From: Rhynchopus euleeides
Lineage: Eukaryota > Euglenozoa > Diplonemea > Diplonemida > Diplonemidae
Length of the DNA: 64,000 nt
Reading direction: 5' to 3'
NCBI GenBank assembly: GCA_963210315.1
Contig: OY723261.1
Location: 372,001-436,000 of the forward strand
A model generated the notes under the pieces. That model was not told where the DNA came from, ran no database searches, and saw only the letters and a list, made by a program, of their open reading frames with translations. Positions 32,636-43,326 of the stretch are shown piece after piece; the first letter of the stretch is position 1; the number at the start of each line of letters is the position of its first letter. Position numbers and translations under genes: made by a program.

Positions 32636-35589
32636 CTACAGAAAGTAATCTTTAAACAGCAGCGCCACCAGGTTGAGGAACGTGATGTCAACCAGGAAGC
32701 AGATGTGGATGGACCGCCCGATGAGCCGGTCATACCACGAGGTCAGCTCTTTCCTGCCGTGGGGTGCGAATGTGACGATGAACCTCCGGTGTGTCTCACA
32801 CTGCCACGAGGCAGCCGACAGATTCCTCGCCATGTCATTCACAAGCTCGCGTTTTCCACGCTTCTGCTGCCCCTTCCCATCGGCATTGCTGCGGTTGTCC
32901 TGCGCTTTCCCGCCGCACGGGGGCTGCACAACCAGAGCAGAACCGGGCCCGACAAACTGATCCGCCTCTGACCCAAACATCAGCACATGCTTGAACATGT
33001 GGATCCTGTCGCCGCTCGACAGCGTATGCATGAAGAGGGTCTCCAGGCTGAGGTCCCGGATGTTGCGCATCCACCGTGCGGAGGCAAGGCAGCCGATGGC
33101 GCACCCCACCTTGGCGCTGTCGTGCTCCGCGATGCCGAGGTGCGGCCCTGCAAACGACATGAAGGTGTGCAGCTTTGGGAGGTAGGGCGCCATCGCATCC
33201 GACATCAGGCAGGACCGGATCACGACGCACCCCATGGAGTGCCCCACAAACGACAGCCGCTCCACCTGCAGGTCGCGCGCCTCGATGTAATCCGCCACCT
33301 CCTTCGCCACCGTCTCACCCAGGTCTTTGATGGGCGCGTTGGGCGTCTCCGCCATGTTCTTCACACAGTAGTACTCCTTGTTGGGGGGGAGGTAGACCGC
33401 AAGGTAGTTCTTGAAGAGGCAGAGGTCAGCCGAGCTCCCCTTCCACCCGTGGACAAACACGACGAGGTCGTGCCCTGCTGAGATGTGGGGACGGAGGTCC
33501 ACCTGACGCAGGTCGGTTGCATCCTTGTTGACGATCACAGAGGAGGACCGGTCAATCTCCGGGCGAAGCTCGCGGATCCTTACGTGGGTCCGCTTCTCGT
33601 AGTCGAAGAAGCCGTGCTCAGGGGCACGCTTCTTGTCGATGCGGGGTGACTCCAACCGCGGAGACAGGGGTGGCTCTGAGGCGTTGGCAATTGCCTCCTC
33701 GGAGTCGGGGTCGTACACCTCCAGGTTGCGCATCGCCAGGTCGCGCAGGGTGTGAAAGAACGCCTCCTGGGCACGCGCCTCGTCGACACGCTGCAGGACG
33801 TGGCTGGTGGTGTTGGCGACACGCTCGTCCCACAGAGACTTGATGAGGGAGGACAGGCCGAAGAGGAGCCCCGTGCGGCTGTCGCCCAGCGGGTTGGTAT
33901 CGCGCGGGGAGCGCATGGGATCACGCCCCGTGTCGGAGGAGGCGGCACCAGAGTTCCGCGTCCCATCGAGGGTGGTGTCGTCGTCCCACGCGAGGGAGCG
34001 CTTGATGGCGCTGTCGCGGTGGCACATCACATAGCGTGTCACAGCCTCCACCTGGCGGAGGACGGAGATGTCGTCGTGCTCATCGATGCCGGCGAAGAAG
34101 GTGCTCAGCAGGTGTGGGCGGCCCGACTGGCGCACCCTCTCGAGCTGCTGGAAGACATCGACAAAGGGAGTCGCTCCTGGAGGGGACAGGTCGTCATGGG
34201 AGGTGCGCTGCAAGCACTCATCTTTATAGAGCAGCAGGTTCTGCAGAGACAGGGTCGCGTCTCTGTCATCCTCAGGGCCCTCGTCGGCGTTTGCGGCGGG
34301 GGCTTGGCTGCTGACCCACGACTCCAGGCGGTACAGAGCGAAGCAGAGGTACGACATCAGCACGCTGTAGAGCTCTCGCCGCTCACTTGCCTCCTGCTGT
34401 TTGCGCTCCTTCTTATCCTTCGGGCGTCGCGGCTTGGCATCGTCGCTGCTCCCGTTGGAGAGCTGGCTGGTGTTGCCCAGGGCAGGGTTGTTCCGCGACA
34501 CAGTCGACGTTGAAAGGGTCTGCTCCTGCGGCGTGGCCTGCCCCTGCTGCTGGGGTGTCGCAGGCGAACCCGACGGCTCCGACGGCGGGGGCAGCGCCAG
34601 CCGCGCCGGGGTTCCCGGCTCCGCCCTGTTGTGATCCACAAGCGCCGCACCCGCGTCGCTCAGAGCCTCCGAGGGGGGTAGGGAGGGGCCACGGCTGTAC
34701 ACTGCACTGCGAGGGGTCCCGAGTGGCGCCTTCGACGCAGCAGAAGAGCTGGACTTCACATCCGGAACATATGTGATGCCTGTGGTGAGAAGGGGGGGTG
34801 GGGAGATGCGTGTATCCAAGCCTGAAGGGAGACGCAAAACATACCTGTCAGCGATGTGCATGCCAGCGCGTCCACCTTGCAGAAGTAGGCCCCATCGAAC
34901 ACGACAGGGAGATACTCCAGCCGGGGCGTGAGGGGGGACATGATGGGCACCTTCTTAGTGATGAGCTTCGAGAAGGTCGACGCATCGACAGCATCTTCTT
35001 TGCGGCGCACGCGGCGCACCTCGCCACTCCCGAGGCGTTCCTCGTGCCCGCGGAGGTCGAGAGTGGAGGTGGTGCTGCCGTATTTCAAATCCACATGCCT
35101 CTGGCTGGAGTACGCTGCATTGCGGAGTTGCTTCTGCACCGACTCAGGGTAGGGGACAGGCTCCGCACCCGGTGTTGGCTCATATTCAAACGTGACGGTC
35201 TTCAGAAGCTTCTCCTTCGCGAGGTGGTGCAGCTCCGCCACGACGAGAAGGTCGGTTGCACCCGCCTTGCCGCCGCTCCCCACAAGCTGCGCCGCGTCGA
35301 CCGTGATGGCGAATTTGCAAAGCTCCTTCATCGTCTCACACTGTTCGACATACTGCACGTTAAAGGCCCTCCCACGCACCCTCTTGTCCCGCAGAATCTC
35401 TGCCTTCGGCGCACTGCGGTAGTCATCCCGCCCGGGCAGCCTGCTGCATACAAGGTCATAAGGCGTCCCGACCTCACCCAGAGGTCCCTCGACACGGAGG
35501 CAGACATAGTACAGCCCCTGCGACAGCAGCTCTATGTTGATGAAACGCTGGATGTCGATCACAACTTCCAGAGACGCGAGGTACGGCAT
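32636..35589 (-). CDS. FAM135-like protein with alpha/beta-hydrolase (DUF676) domain
   Basis: Exons 34845-35589 and 32636-34779 with a 65-bp intron 34780-34844 (GTATGT...CACCACAG, phase 1); 962 residues. The start MPYLASLEVVIDIQRF fits the conserved FAM135 N-terminal region, so the 21 upstream codons were left out. The N-terminal third is the FAM135/DUF3657-like region. A variable Ser/Pro/Lys linker follows, then the C-terminal putative serine-esterase domain: VFVHGWKGS (about 687) for the oxyanion turn, VGHSMG (about 760) as nucleophile elbow, SEADQFV as acid position, and LIGRSIHI near the end, which resembles the end of animal FAM135 proteins from memory. Where relatives have His soon after the acid (HSAR-like), this protein reads GPGSALV, so catalytic competence is uncertain. 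There is no signal peptide. Probably a cytoplasmic or membrane-associated lipase-like protein. Confidence 0.85.
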
Positions 35590-36217
35590 TGCTGGACCCC
35601 TCCCCCCTGCCCCCCAGTCAGGGGCACGCACAGCACTCCGGAAGAACCCCAAATAAATACGGGTTGGATGCGAGTGTGTGGGGGTGGGGGAGTGTCCTCA
35701 CTGCTAGGGTATCTAGCCCGCGCGGCCTCCCCTGCCCTGTGTCCACAACACAACGGCAGGCGGTGGTGTGTATGTGTGTGGCAACGCCCTCCTCTGTGTG
35801 GGGTTGGGTGTTAGAGGAAAAGGGGGGGGGGGGGGGGATCGAATGCAACGGGAATGGATCTGGATAACAATAGAGGCGAACCAGGGCCACAACTTACACG
35901 GCTTACCAGGGCCTCCTCTCCGAGAGGTGCGAGGATAAACGCGATATCCTGAGGCAGGAGGGGGAGGCCGCCAAGGCTGACACGGCTGAGGACACGGCTG
36001 CAGAGCGCCATGCCCTCCTGCTGCAGGAGGGAGCAGAGCAAGGGGGGGCCCCTCCCCCCTCTTTCTATTCCTTGCGCTGTTTTTGATGCGATTTAATTCC
36101 GTTTTTTTTTGCTCATCAAGGAGCTTTTTGGCCTGCTCCTCTGCGACAAAACCAAAAACACAACGCACATCCACGCGTGAATCCTTTGGGGACAAGTCAG
36201 GGGCAAGGGATGGCTTT
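35590..36217. other. Intergenic with poly-G tract; possible coiled-coil exon
   Basis: Contains a 16-base G run (35822-35837). The minus strand at about 36040-36145 encodes an acceptor-preceded (GTTTTGTCGCAG) Lys/Glu-rich helix (EEQAKKLLDEQKKTE), which might be a second exon of the small membrane-protein gene to the right. No supporting donor was found, so it is not called. Confidence 0.35.
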
Positions 36218-36334
36218 TCAGTCACGCTTCTGGGGCTTCGGATCGCTGCAGACAAGCACCGCGACGACGCCTCCAAACAGGAGGAGAACGACACCGATCA
36301 TTGACACAACCAGCAGCGCTTCCCCTTCGCTCAT
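36218..36334 (-). CDS. Small single-pass membrane peptide (38 aa)
   Basis: ATG at 36334, TGA at 36218-36220. The sequence has a short polar start (MSEGEALLVVS), one strong hydrophobic stretch of about 18 residues (residues about 12-29) ending with Cys, and a basic tail DPKPQKRD, which suggests an inside C-terminus. It is too short for family recognition. It lies alone between two larger minus-strand genes and shares their strand. It could instead be the first exon of a longer protein, because a Lys/Glu-rich helix preceded by an acceptor lies 75 bp downstream, but no GTATGT-like donor links them. Chance occurrence cannot be excluded. Confidence 0.35.
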   Translation of the reverse strand: MSEGEALLVVSMIGVVLLLFGGVVAVLVCSDPKPQKRD

Positions 36335-36510
36335 CTTGCTCTCGTTGTGTAAGCGGGAGAGGGACTAGCTAGGGGTTTGCGGATGGCGGGTTAGCAACAC
36401 AAGGCCTTTCCTGAGATGAGTCCAGTGGAGGGGGGTGGGGGGGAGTGGGGGAGTGGGCGCTTGCACTTCAGACGGTCCCCCGGACAGTACTCAACAGCGC
36501 ATGTGGTGGA

Positions 36511-36543
<33 letters not shown>

Positions 36544-38593
36544 GCTCGTCCCTTGTTGTTTTCCCCCATCCCCATTCCCGTTCGGGCTATTGCGGGCTGA
36601 GCTCACACCCCCTTTTATACTTTTCGTATCTTTTGCGAAATTTCTCGCGCTTGCCGAGCAACACTGGGGGGGGGGGGGGGGCGAATTGTGCCGCTTGCTG
36701 TCCGCACACGGGAACCCCGTCTGCCTGGAAAGACGGATGGGCGTGGCACAATCTTATGTTTTGTAGCAGTGTGTAGAACGGCTCGTAGTACACTTTGAAC
36801 TCACACACATACACACACACCCTCCCCCCACTGACACAGCAACACTGTGCCGGATTTGGCTGCCTGCCCCCCCCCGTCACACACCCCCTCCCGCCCCCCC
36901 CTACCCCCTACTTTTGCCAGGGAGGCCGCTATTCTTTGCACGGCAGCAGCAGAGGCTATCCTAACGTTTCAAGTTTTTTTATTCGTGAGACGCCAATAAC
37001 CACACCTACACCCACACCCACACACCTAACAGCAAACCCTCCTGGAAAGGAGGCGATGCGTGTTGGCCAGGGAGGGCCGGGGCACGGTAGCACGTAGAAA
37101 CAATCAAAGAGGTGTGTGCAGGCGTGCCCTGGCATTTGTGTGGGATATCCCACAATGCACGAAGCCAGACCAGCCGGAAAAATACATCAAAAATCGACGC
37201 GTCGGATGCCCGACCATAGTATACCGCGTGTTGAACCACCCCTGTACAATACAAAGGCCCTGCCCTCGCCCTCTCACAGAGATTTTTCTTGGTGCGCCAC
37301 AACACATCACACATAACACTGCTGACACAAGGGATAGCGCCCCTCTTCCTCTCCCCTTGCCACCCCCTACCCCACCCCACACCCCTCCAAAGCACCTGGG
37401 TATATATAGGTGGGGAAGCGGCGTGTTGTCAAATACCACTCTCCCCCGTCTCCCAAACGGCACCGCTCTGTGCGCCGTTATTTTTTTTGCGAAAAGAAAG
37501 AATGCCATGCTGATTGCTGATGTCTCAGGGGGGGTATCAAGACCTGCGGCGGAAGGGGGGGGGGGTGGGTGGGTGGGTGGGGGTAAATTCTGGCGAGATC
37601 ATGGAAACAAAACTCGTTTGAATTTTTCCTCAAGTCCTTTGCCCACAGGGGGTGATGGAGGCGGAGGAGAGGGAGGGGGGGGGGGAGAGAGAAAAGGGAA
37701 GGGGGTGCCATATCGTGAAGGTTTTTCAGCCCCGGCAGCCATAGAACTGGGAGCCATTCGGCGGGGGGGTGGGGGGTGGGGGTGGGCGATGTCTTGTTTG
37801 TGAAGCCCCCGCCCCCCTTCGAACCCAGAGCAAAACGCGCAACCACTACTCTGCTTTGGGAGCCCGTCATTGCCGGCTGCGCTGCAAAGAGAGCTTGGGA
37901 TCCACCGAAGCTACGACAGATTGCTTAGCTACGTCATATCAGGGATGTCCGCATTCCGGGTGGTGTGGAGGGGTGGGGAGTGAACCGAGAGAGATGGGTG
38001 CTGGTATGGCTGTGGAGGCGCTGTGCTGTACATCAGGTGGCCCAATAACTTAGCGCCGGGAAACCCAGCGGATCCTGCCATGTTTGGCAATCGGATTTCG
38101 CTTGTTTCCATTAAAAAAAAACAAAAGGGACGGCCATCGGAGATCGCCATGACTTGATCAGTGATACAATACAATATCGTGTGATGTACGCAAAGTCCGG
38201 AGAAGGCGTTGCACTCTCATGGTAGAGACGTAGATCGGCCTGCGACCCAGAGGTAGCCTTTGGATTTGCTTCATTTCACAGAAGCAGCGGTGCAACAGAA
38301 AGCCCTTGGGAGGGAAAGTGTGTGTGGCATATGCACACAGAAGGGAGACGCTGCGGTGGTTTTGCCGATCTCCGCACCACGCAGAGGGGCCGCCTGGGCT
38401 TGGCCTGCCACCGAAACAAAAGGAAGAATCACGGGAAACCAAAACACTACCGGCGTAGTGCGCAAAAAAGAAAGGGGGGTGGTGGGCAGGTGATTCGGGG
38501 GGACACCGAGTAAAAAACTAGACCGCCTCAAAATAGACAGCACACCCACCACCCCACCCCCACCCCCACCCCGCCCCGATCAACCGTTGCCTG
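36335..38593. other. Intergenic, repeats and G/C tracts
   Basis: About 2.26 kb with a GA microsatellite (about 36513-36541), a 16-base G run (36666-36681), CA-rich and G-rich patches (37550-37800) and many short open frames with no family signal. No gene was seen. Confidence 0.5.
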
Positions 38594-40903
38594 CTAAGTC
38601 ACGGCAACAGCTTCAGGCGTGGGTGCCGGTATCGACATTCCTGCATTTTCCGCTGCTGCCGGCGGCCCCGCCGGCAGCGCTCCTCCGGACGGGACGGGGT
38701 TGGCGGCAGCTTGGGCCACGGCGGGTGCTACTGTCGAGGAGATGATACTGTCCTCCACCGCCTGTCCTGTGGAACGGTAGAACTGATCCCGTTGCGCGCC
38801 GAGGTTGGTGTGCATCCCTTCGCTGATATAGCTGTGGTGGCGGGTGTGTGGTGAAACGTCTTGGAGGGGATTGCCGAAGGGAGCGCGCCTGGGGAATCGT
38901 GGCTGCCATCAACCCGTGAGAACAGAGGAATTAGGTGCGGTTGCCGATGCGCTAAAAAAATGGCAGCATCCACTTCACCCAGCCTGGACAATAGTTCAAA
39001 TCGTTCAAAACACAGACCCTCACAACATAACGCCCATCCCCGACATACCTAAGGAAATCATCAAACAGGATGCGGTCCTTCTTCGCGGTGTTGATCTCCT
39101 CGAAGATCCGCGAGGTGATGCACGAGATGGCCTGCCGCGGCACTGCGGAAAACACCATGCTCCACAGCACCTCCAGCTCCTCCTCGCTCAGCGTCCCATC
39201 CTTGTAGCGGTCGATGCGTGCGAAGCAGCTCTCGAACAGAGCACGCTCCTTCTTGGTGATCCCCGAGGCCGCGTTTGCGGGAGCCTGCGTTTCAGACCCA
39301 CCGTACATAAACTCCTTGTGCTCGAGGAACTGGTAGTAGTGATAGGTGGGTGAGATCTTCGGCCTGTAGGGCATCTCGTCGCGGACAAGGATGCCCAACT
39401 GGTCGAGGGGTGTGTTGAGCACCGAGTCCACAGGCTTGAAGGACACGTTGTCGTATCCGAGGGTGAGAGTCGACCCGTCCACCTGCACGAGGGATTGGTT
39501 CAGGAGCTCCAACTCCTTGAGAAGGCGGTGGTCGTTCCCACTCTCGACAGCCTCCTTGGATGAGCGGCACCGGTTGGACAGCGCCGACAGCCACTCCTCG
39601 ATGCACTCCCTCTCCACGTCGATGCGGTTGGAGTAGTTTCTGTGGTAGTGCGACACCTTGGAGCAGAACAGCTCCTCCTTTGCGTTTGCGATCTTGTCGA
39701 AGGATTTGAACTCGTCCTGGATGCGTGACATGGCCTCCGGGACGACCTTCTCCACGTCAACGATGAAGTTGTTGAGAGTGTCGAGTGTGACAGACGCCTT
39801 GTCGCGCGCGCTGGACAGCATCTCGATCAGACGCGAGATGATGTCGTGCACGGCAGTGGTGCGGAGGTCGATCATCTGTTCCGAGGCCTTCGCTGTGATC
39901 ATGTCGAAGAGGTACCCCATGTCCCACGGGAGCATTGCCTGGCGCAAGTTGGTGAACTCATCCTTGATCTCCGCCAGGGTTTTATACGGCGTGCGTGCCT
40001 CGTCCTCGTCTGGGTCGGGGCCGGTCATCAGGCTGCTTGCCTCAGACACGAGCTTGTCAAGCGTGCTCAGCAGCTTCACAACGATGGCCTTCTCCTTGTG
40101 GATTTTCCTCAGCTCCCCGTCGCGGTGGTTCTCGAGGTCCGTCATAAACGAGTTTTCACGGTGCTTCAGCTGCACCCTGTAGCGGTCGAAGTTCTTTTTG
40201 ATGGCATCTGTCGCCGTGTCGCTGCTCAGGTGCACCATGTCTTGGCTCTTGTTCAGCACATCCAGTGCGTCGTCCAGCTTCCCCATCCGGTCCTGCGCGA
40301 TTCGGCAGCTCTGCTTGATGTCACGCTGCACATTCAGTGCAGTGTTCTTCTCATGCGCGGAGAAGAACTCGTGTGTCACATCATCGTTAATAGCATCTTT
40401 TGCTGCCTTCGTGCGCTGCGTCTTGAACTGTGGATTGGTTGTGCGGGGTGTTTGGAGTGCACAGCAGTACTCGACTCAAAGCCACATTGCCAACCCCCCC
40501 CCTCACACTAAACTGTCATCACAGTAGCCACCATAATCGGCAACCTGAATCCCACCCGCCAGAGCGGACCCAAAGTGATACATACATCCTGGCTCCGGAG
40601 GCATTCGTCTTCATGAAACCGCATTCCCCGGACAGTCGCAGTCGTGGGCCCGGTTGGCGGTGACACAGGCGGCGAGGCTGCTGGCGGTGCCGGATGGCTC
40701 GCGCCCGTGAAGTGATCGGGACGCGCAGGGTGCGCCGCCCCCGGAGGGGGCCGGGGGCATATTGTGGTGCATCCATTTTCCGTTTGATCGGCAGCGCTAT
40801 GGCTTGTGCTTTGGCTTTGTGGTTGCCCGCGCTCTCGCTTCAACGCATCGAGCTCCTCCCGAAGGCGCCGGTTCTCCTCGACGAGCTGCTGCTCCAGCGA
40901 CAT
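38594..40903 (-). CDS. Coiled-coil EF-hand protein of unknown family (644 aa)
   Basis: Exons 40586-40903, 39049-40427 and 38594-38831. The introns are 158 bp (40428-40585) and 217 bp (38832-39048), both with GTATGT donors, and all frames join cleanly. The start MSLEQQLVEENRRLREEL is a leucine-zipper-like helix. Residues about 30-100 are a Pro/Ser/Thr linker. Residues about 110-400 are helical with heptads resembling the coiled coil after a TRIM B-box, but no RING or B-box is present. Near residue 510 an EF-hand loop DRYKDGTLSEEE has Asp, Tyr, Asp, Gly, Leu and Glu at the calcium positions. A second EF-like segment ends at FDDFLSY across the last intron. The C-terminal 60 residues are Pro/Ala-rich. 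No signal or membrane segment is present. Probably a calcium-responsive cytoskeletal or vesicle-coat adaptor, by inference only. Confidence 0.75.
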
Positions 40904-41280
40904 GAGGCCACAGCCCCGCCAGGTGCCACCCTCCCCCGTGCTGTGTGGGTGGGTGGGTGGGTGCAAGCAATACCTCAAGACCACTCGGAGCGGTTTTCAA
41001 AACACACGAACATCAACACAGCTGCGGGGTGTGGGAACAAAGGGCCGTGGGGGTGCATGTCACAGCACGACAGGGAGAAGCACCCCTGCTGGGCAGGCAG
41101 GCAGGGGGGGGGGGGGGTCAGACGTCGGAACCGCAGCGGCACCCCCCGTTGGGACTCGCAACCTTGCAGGGGGGGCAGCATCGCGTTCTAAATAGCAAAT
41201 ATCACAGACTCTATCCCAGAACACCACCCATATCTAGCACATAAAACAAGCAACACAGAAGCGGACCGCCGCAGGGGGTC
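40904..41280. other. Short intergenic
   Basis: A G-rich tract at about 41100-41117 and GGGT repeats near 40950. No gene was seen. Confidence 0.4.
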
Positions 41281-42129
41281 CTAGAGAAACACAGGTGAGT
41301 CGCCCTCGTGGAGGGCACGCGAGCTAACGGGGGAAGGCAGCGACCTGGCATGTGCAGGTGTGACAGGCAGGATCCGGCTGCCTGGAATAGGCGGTGGCAG
41401 GTGCCCCGGTGTGACTTGCGGCAGGTTGGGGTGGAAGGAGACAGAGAGGGAGGGCACGCCGCCTTGGTGTACGGTGACAATGTCGTTGGGCACGGCGGTC
41501 CACGAACCGACCTTCACGCTCTGGGCGTGGTCACAGCACAGCACAGCCACCGCAAGCGAAACGGTGCTCACAAACTTCCCCTCCCCGCGCAGCGTCACAC
41601 TGCCACCCGTTCCGGTTTTCGCCAGCACGTCAACCACAGCGCGGTTGGAATCCAGCGACGTGCATTCCAACACATGCATCGCAGGAGGGGCGCCCGTCAG
41701 GCCGTCGGGAATGTCGCAGCGACAAGCGCGGAGCGACGTTGCCTGTCTATGGTGGCATGTGGTGCAGGTGGGGGTGGTGGCACGCCTGTGCAGGGGGAAC
41801 AAGCAACGGTAGGTAGGGGGGAGGCAGGTAGGGGCAGGGGTGGGGGGCTGCTTGGCTGTTGAGTTGACTCTGGCTGTAGATTGGGTGGCGGAGCTGGAGG
41901 GAGCATCCGGGCTGAGAGGACGACGTGACAGCGGGTGGGGAGCTCGGCAGGTGACAAGGACCGCGCCCAGGCCCTCACCCGTGCGCGTGCGGCACAGCAT
42001 TGGAGGCGGAAAGCAACAGGGTGATGGGAAAGGGTTGAAGAACACATTACGCAGGTACGCGCAGCGGTCCATCCACTCGCAGCAGAGACGCACAGACCGA
42101 AGAGTGGCAGTGGCCTCCGTCCCGGTCCC
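41281..42129 (-). CDS. Unresolved multi-exon gene, last exons only
   Basis: The terminal exon 41281-41742 follows a good acceptor (CACCATAGACAG) and encodes 153 residues: a beta-rich segment (residues about 25-95: alternating hydrophobics, LECTSLDSN, GSVTLRGEGKF) and a Pro-rich tail ending in SPVFL. An upstream exon, 42051-42129, lies between acceptor TATTTCGTTGCAG and donor CTGC|GTAATG and encodes GTEATATLRSVRLCCEW. How the two connect is unclear: another Pro-rich exon after CGTCCTCTCAG may lie between them, and the start is not found. No family is recognised. The strand matches all neighbours. Confidence 0.35.
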   Translation of the reverse strand, partial: GTGTEATATLRSVRLCCEWMDRCAYLRNVFFNPFPSPCCFPPPMLCRTRTGEGLGAVLVTCRAPHPLSRRPLSPDAPSSSATQSTARVNSTAKQPPTPAPTCLPPTYRCLFPLHRRATTPTCTTCHHRQATSLRACRCDIPDGLTGAPPAMHVLECTSLDSNRAVVDVLAKTGTGGSVTLRGEGKFVSTVSLAVAVLCCDHAQSVKVGSWTAVPNDIVTVHQGGVPSLSVSFHPNLPQVTPGHLPPPIPGSRILPVTPAHARSLPSPVSSRALHEGDSPVFL

Positions 42130-42145
42130 CTGCAACGAAATATCA

Positions 42146-43326
42146 GATTGATTTGTATCTTGTGTTCTGAAGCACAGTGGGTGTGGTGCGGTGGTCTGTG
42201 GCACCCACAAGGACGTGATGAACGGGGGGGGGTGAAATGAAGAAGAAGCAGTCTGTGTGCCCGTCCCCAGAATCTCTCTCTTTTGACATGCGGTTTGCAT
42301 GCATCAGCAATCCAAAGGACGACGAGGGGTTTCCTGTACGCCAAGGGTGCTGATGCCAAAAGAAGTGATTCAGGAAGGGGGGAGCAACATCCAGCTTCGC
42401 ACAGTGAGGTGTGGTGGGAAGAGAGAAGGAGGGAGCGTTGGGGAAAGGGGGTGAGGGTGAGGGTGGGGGTGGGAGGGATGCGAGGGATGTGAATGCTGGC
42501 CGGGGTGGGCATTGTCGGGAAACCCGACATTTGCACCACGCAGGCTCTGCCGACGGTCTGCTGCTCATGTGCCACAAGGGCACAAGGCAAATTTCGTCAA
42601 ACAGAACACGACCAGGTGTGCACACTGCACCGAGTGTGGCATCGCCACGGCACAGAATACACAAACCACCAGGGGCGAGCCCCAGACTGCAACCCAACAC
42701 TGGAACTGCAAAACAGGAATCAGTTTCCGGCGCTTGCCCCCACACAAGCCGGTTGCCCTGACATGGCAGCGATGGCACACTGCACAAAGGCGCACACGCG
42801 TCAAGCCTGCGACGTCTCCGAGTGAAGTGTGCCACCGTGATATGTGTGGTGGACAGGGATGGCGAGATAATGCGGAACGACAGGGAAAGAACAGAGAGGG
42901 GGGTGGGCAGGAGGCGCCCACGTGACGTCACACGATGCACGGAACACACGAGGTGTTTGTTGTGTGCGCATCTGAGTGTGCATGCCATCTGAGTGCACAT
43001 ACGGCACTGCAACAGGTATTCTTATCGTAACCTGACGGTGACATGCTGCAACAAAAATAAACCATCAGGCGGTCCGCCTACGTTTGTGTTTGTCGCCAAT
43101 CAGATTGCCGTGACCGCCTGATCATTATCACTCCAATTTTCACTTTTGCCCAGCGTAGGAGGGTGGGGCAAACCTAAGGTGAAGAGGTAAAGGCGGGAGT
43201 AAATAAAGACAGACGCCTTGCTCTCAATGATAACATGGAAGGTCATGGAAGGTTGTGATGTGTGAAAGGGCACGGCCAGAGGGACCACCTATCAGGTCAC
43301 ATCGCCATCCCTCAGCTCTGTGCCGC
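42146..43326. other. Intergenic or unresolved 5' part of the gene at 41281
   Basis: The minus strand holds a 289-codon open frame rich in Cys and Pro in which some stretches look weakly coding (around 42520-42720), but I could not place a start or convincing splice sites. AT-richer sequence from 43010 to 43230 is the 3' flank of the astacin gene. Confidence 0.3.

Noticed and set aside
32213-32971. Plus-strand frame of 252 codons
   Set aside because: Half lies antisense to the FAM135-like gene and the rest is low complexity.
35912-36086. Plus-strand Glu/Ala-rich coiled-coil exon after a TTACCAG acceptor
   Set aside because: It has no donor or partner exon, and it would be the only plus-strand gene piece in the window.
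37060-37803. Plus-strand frame of 247 codons
   Set aside because: Low-complexity Gly/Arg and Pro/Thr sequence in a G- and C-run region; no family signal.
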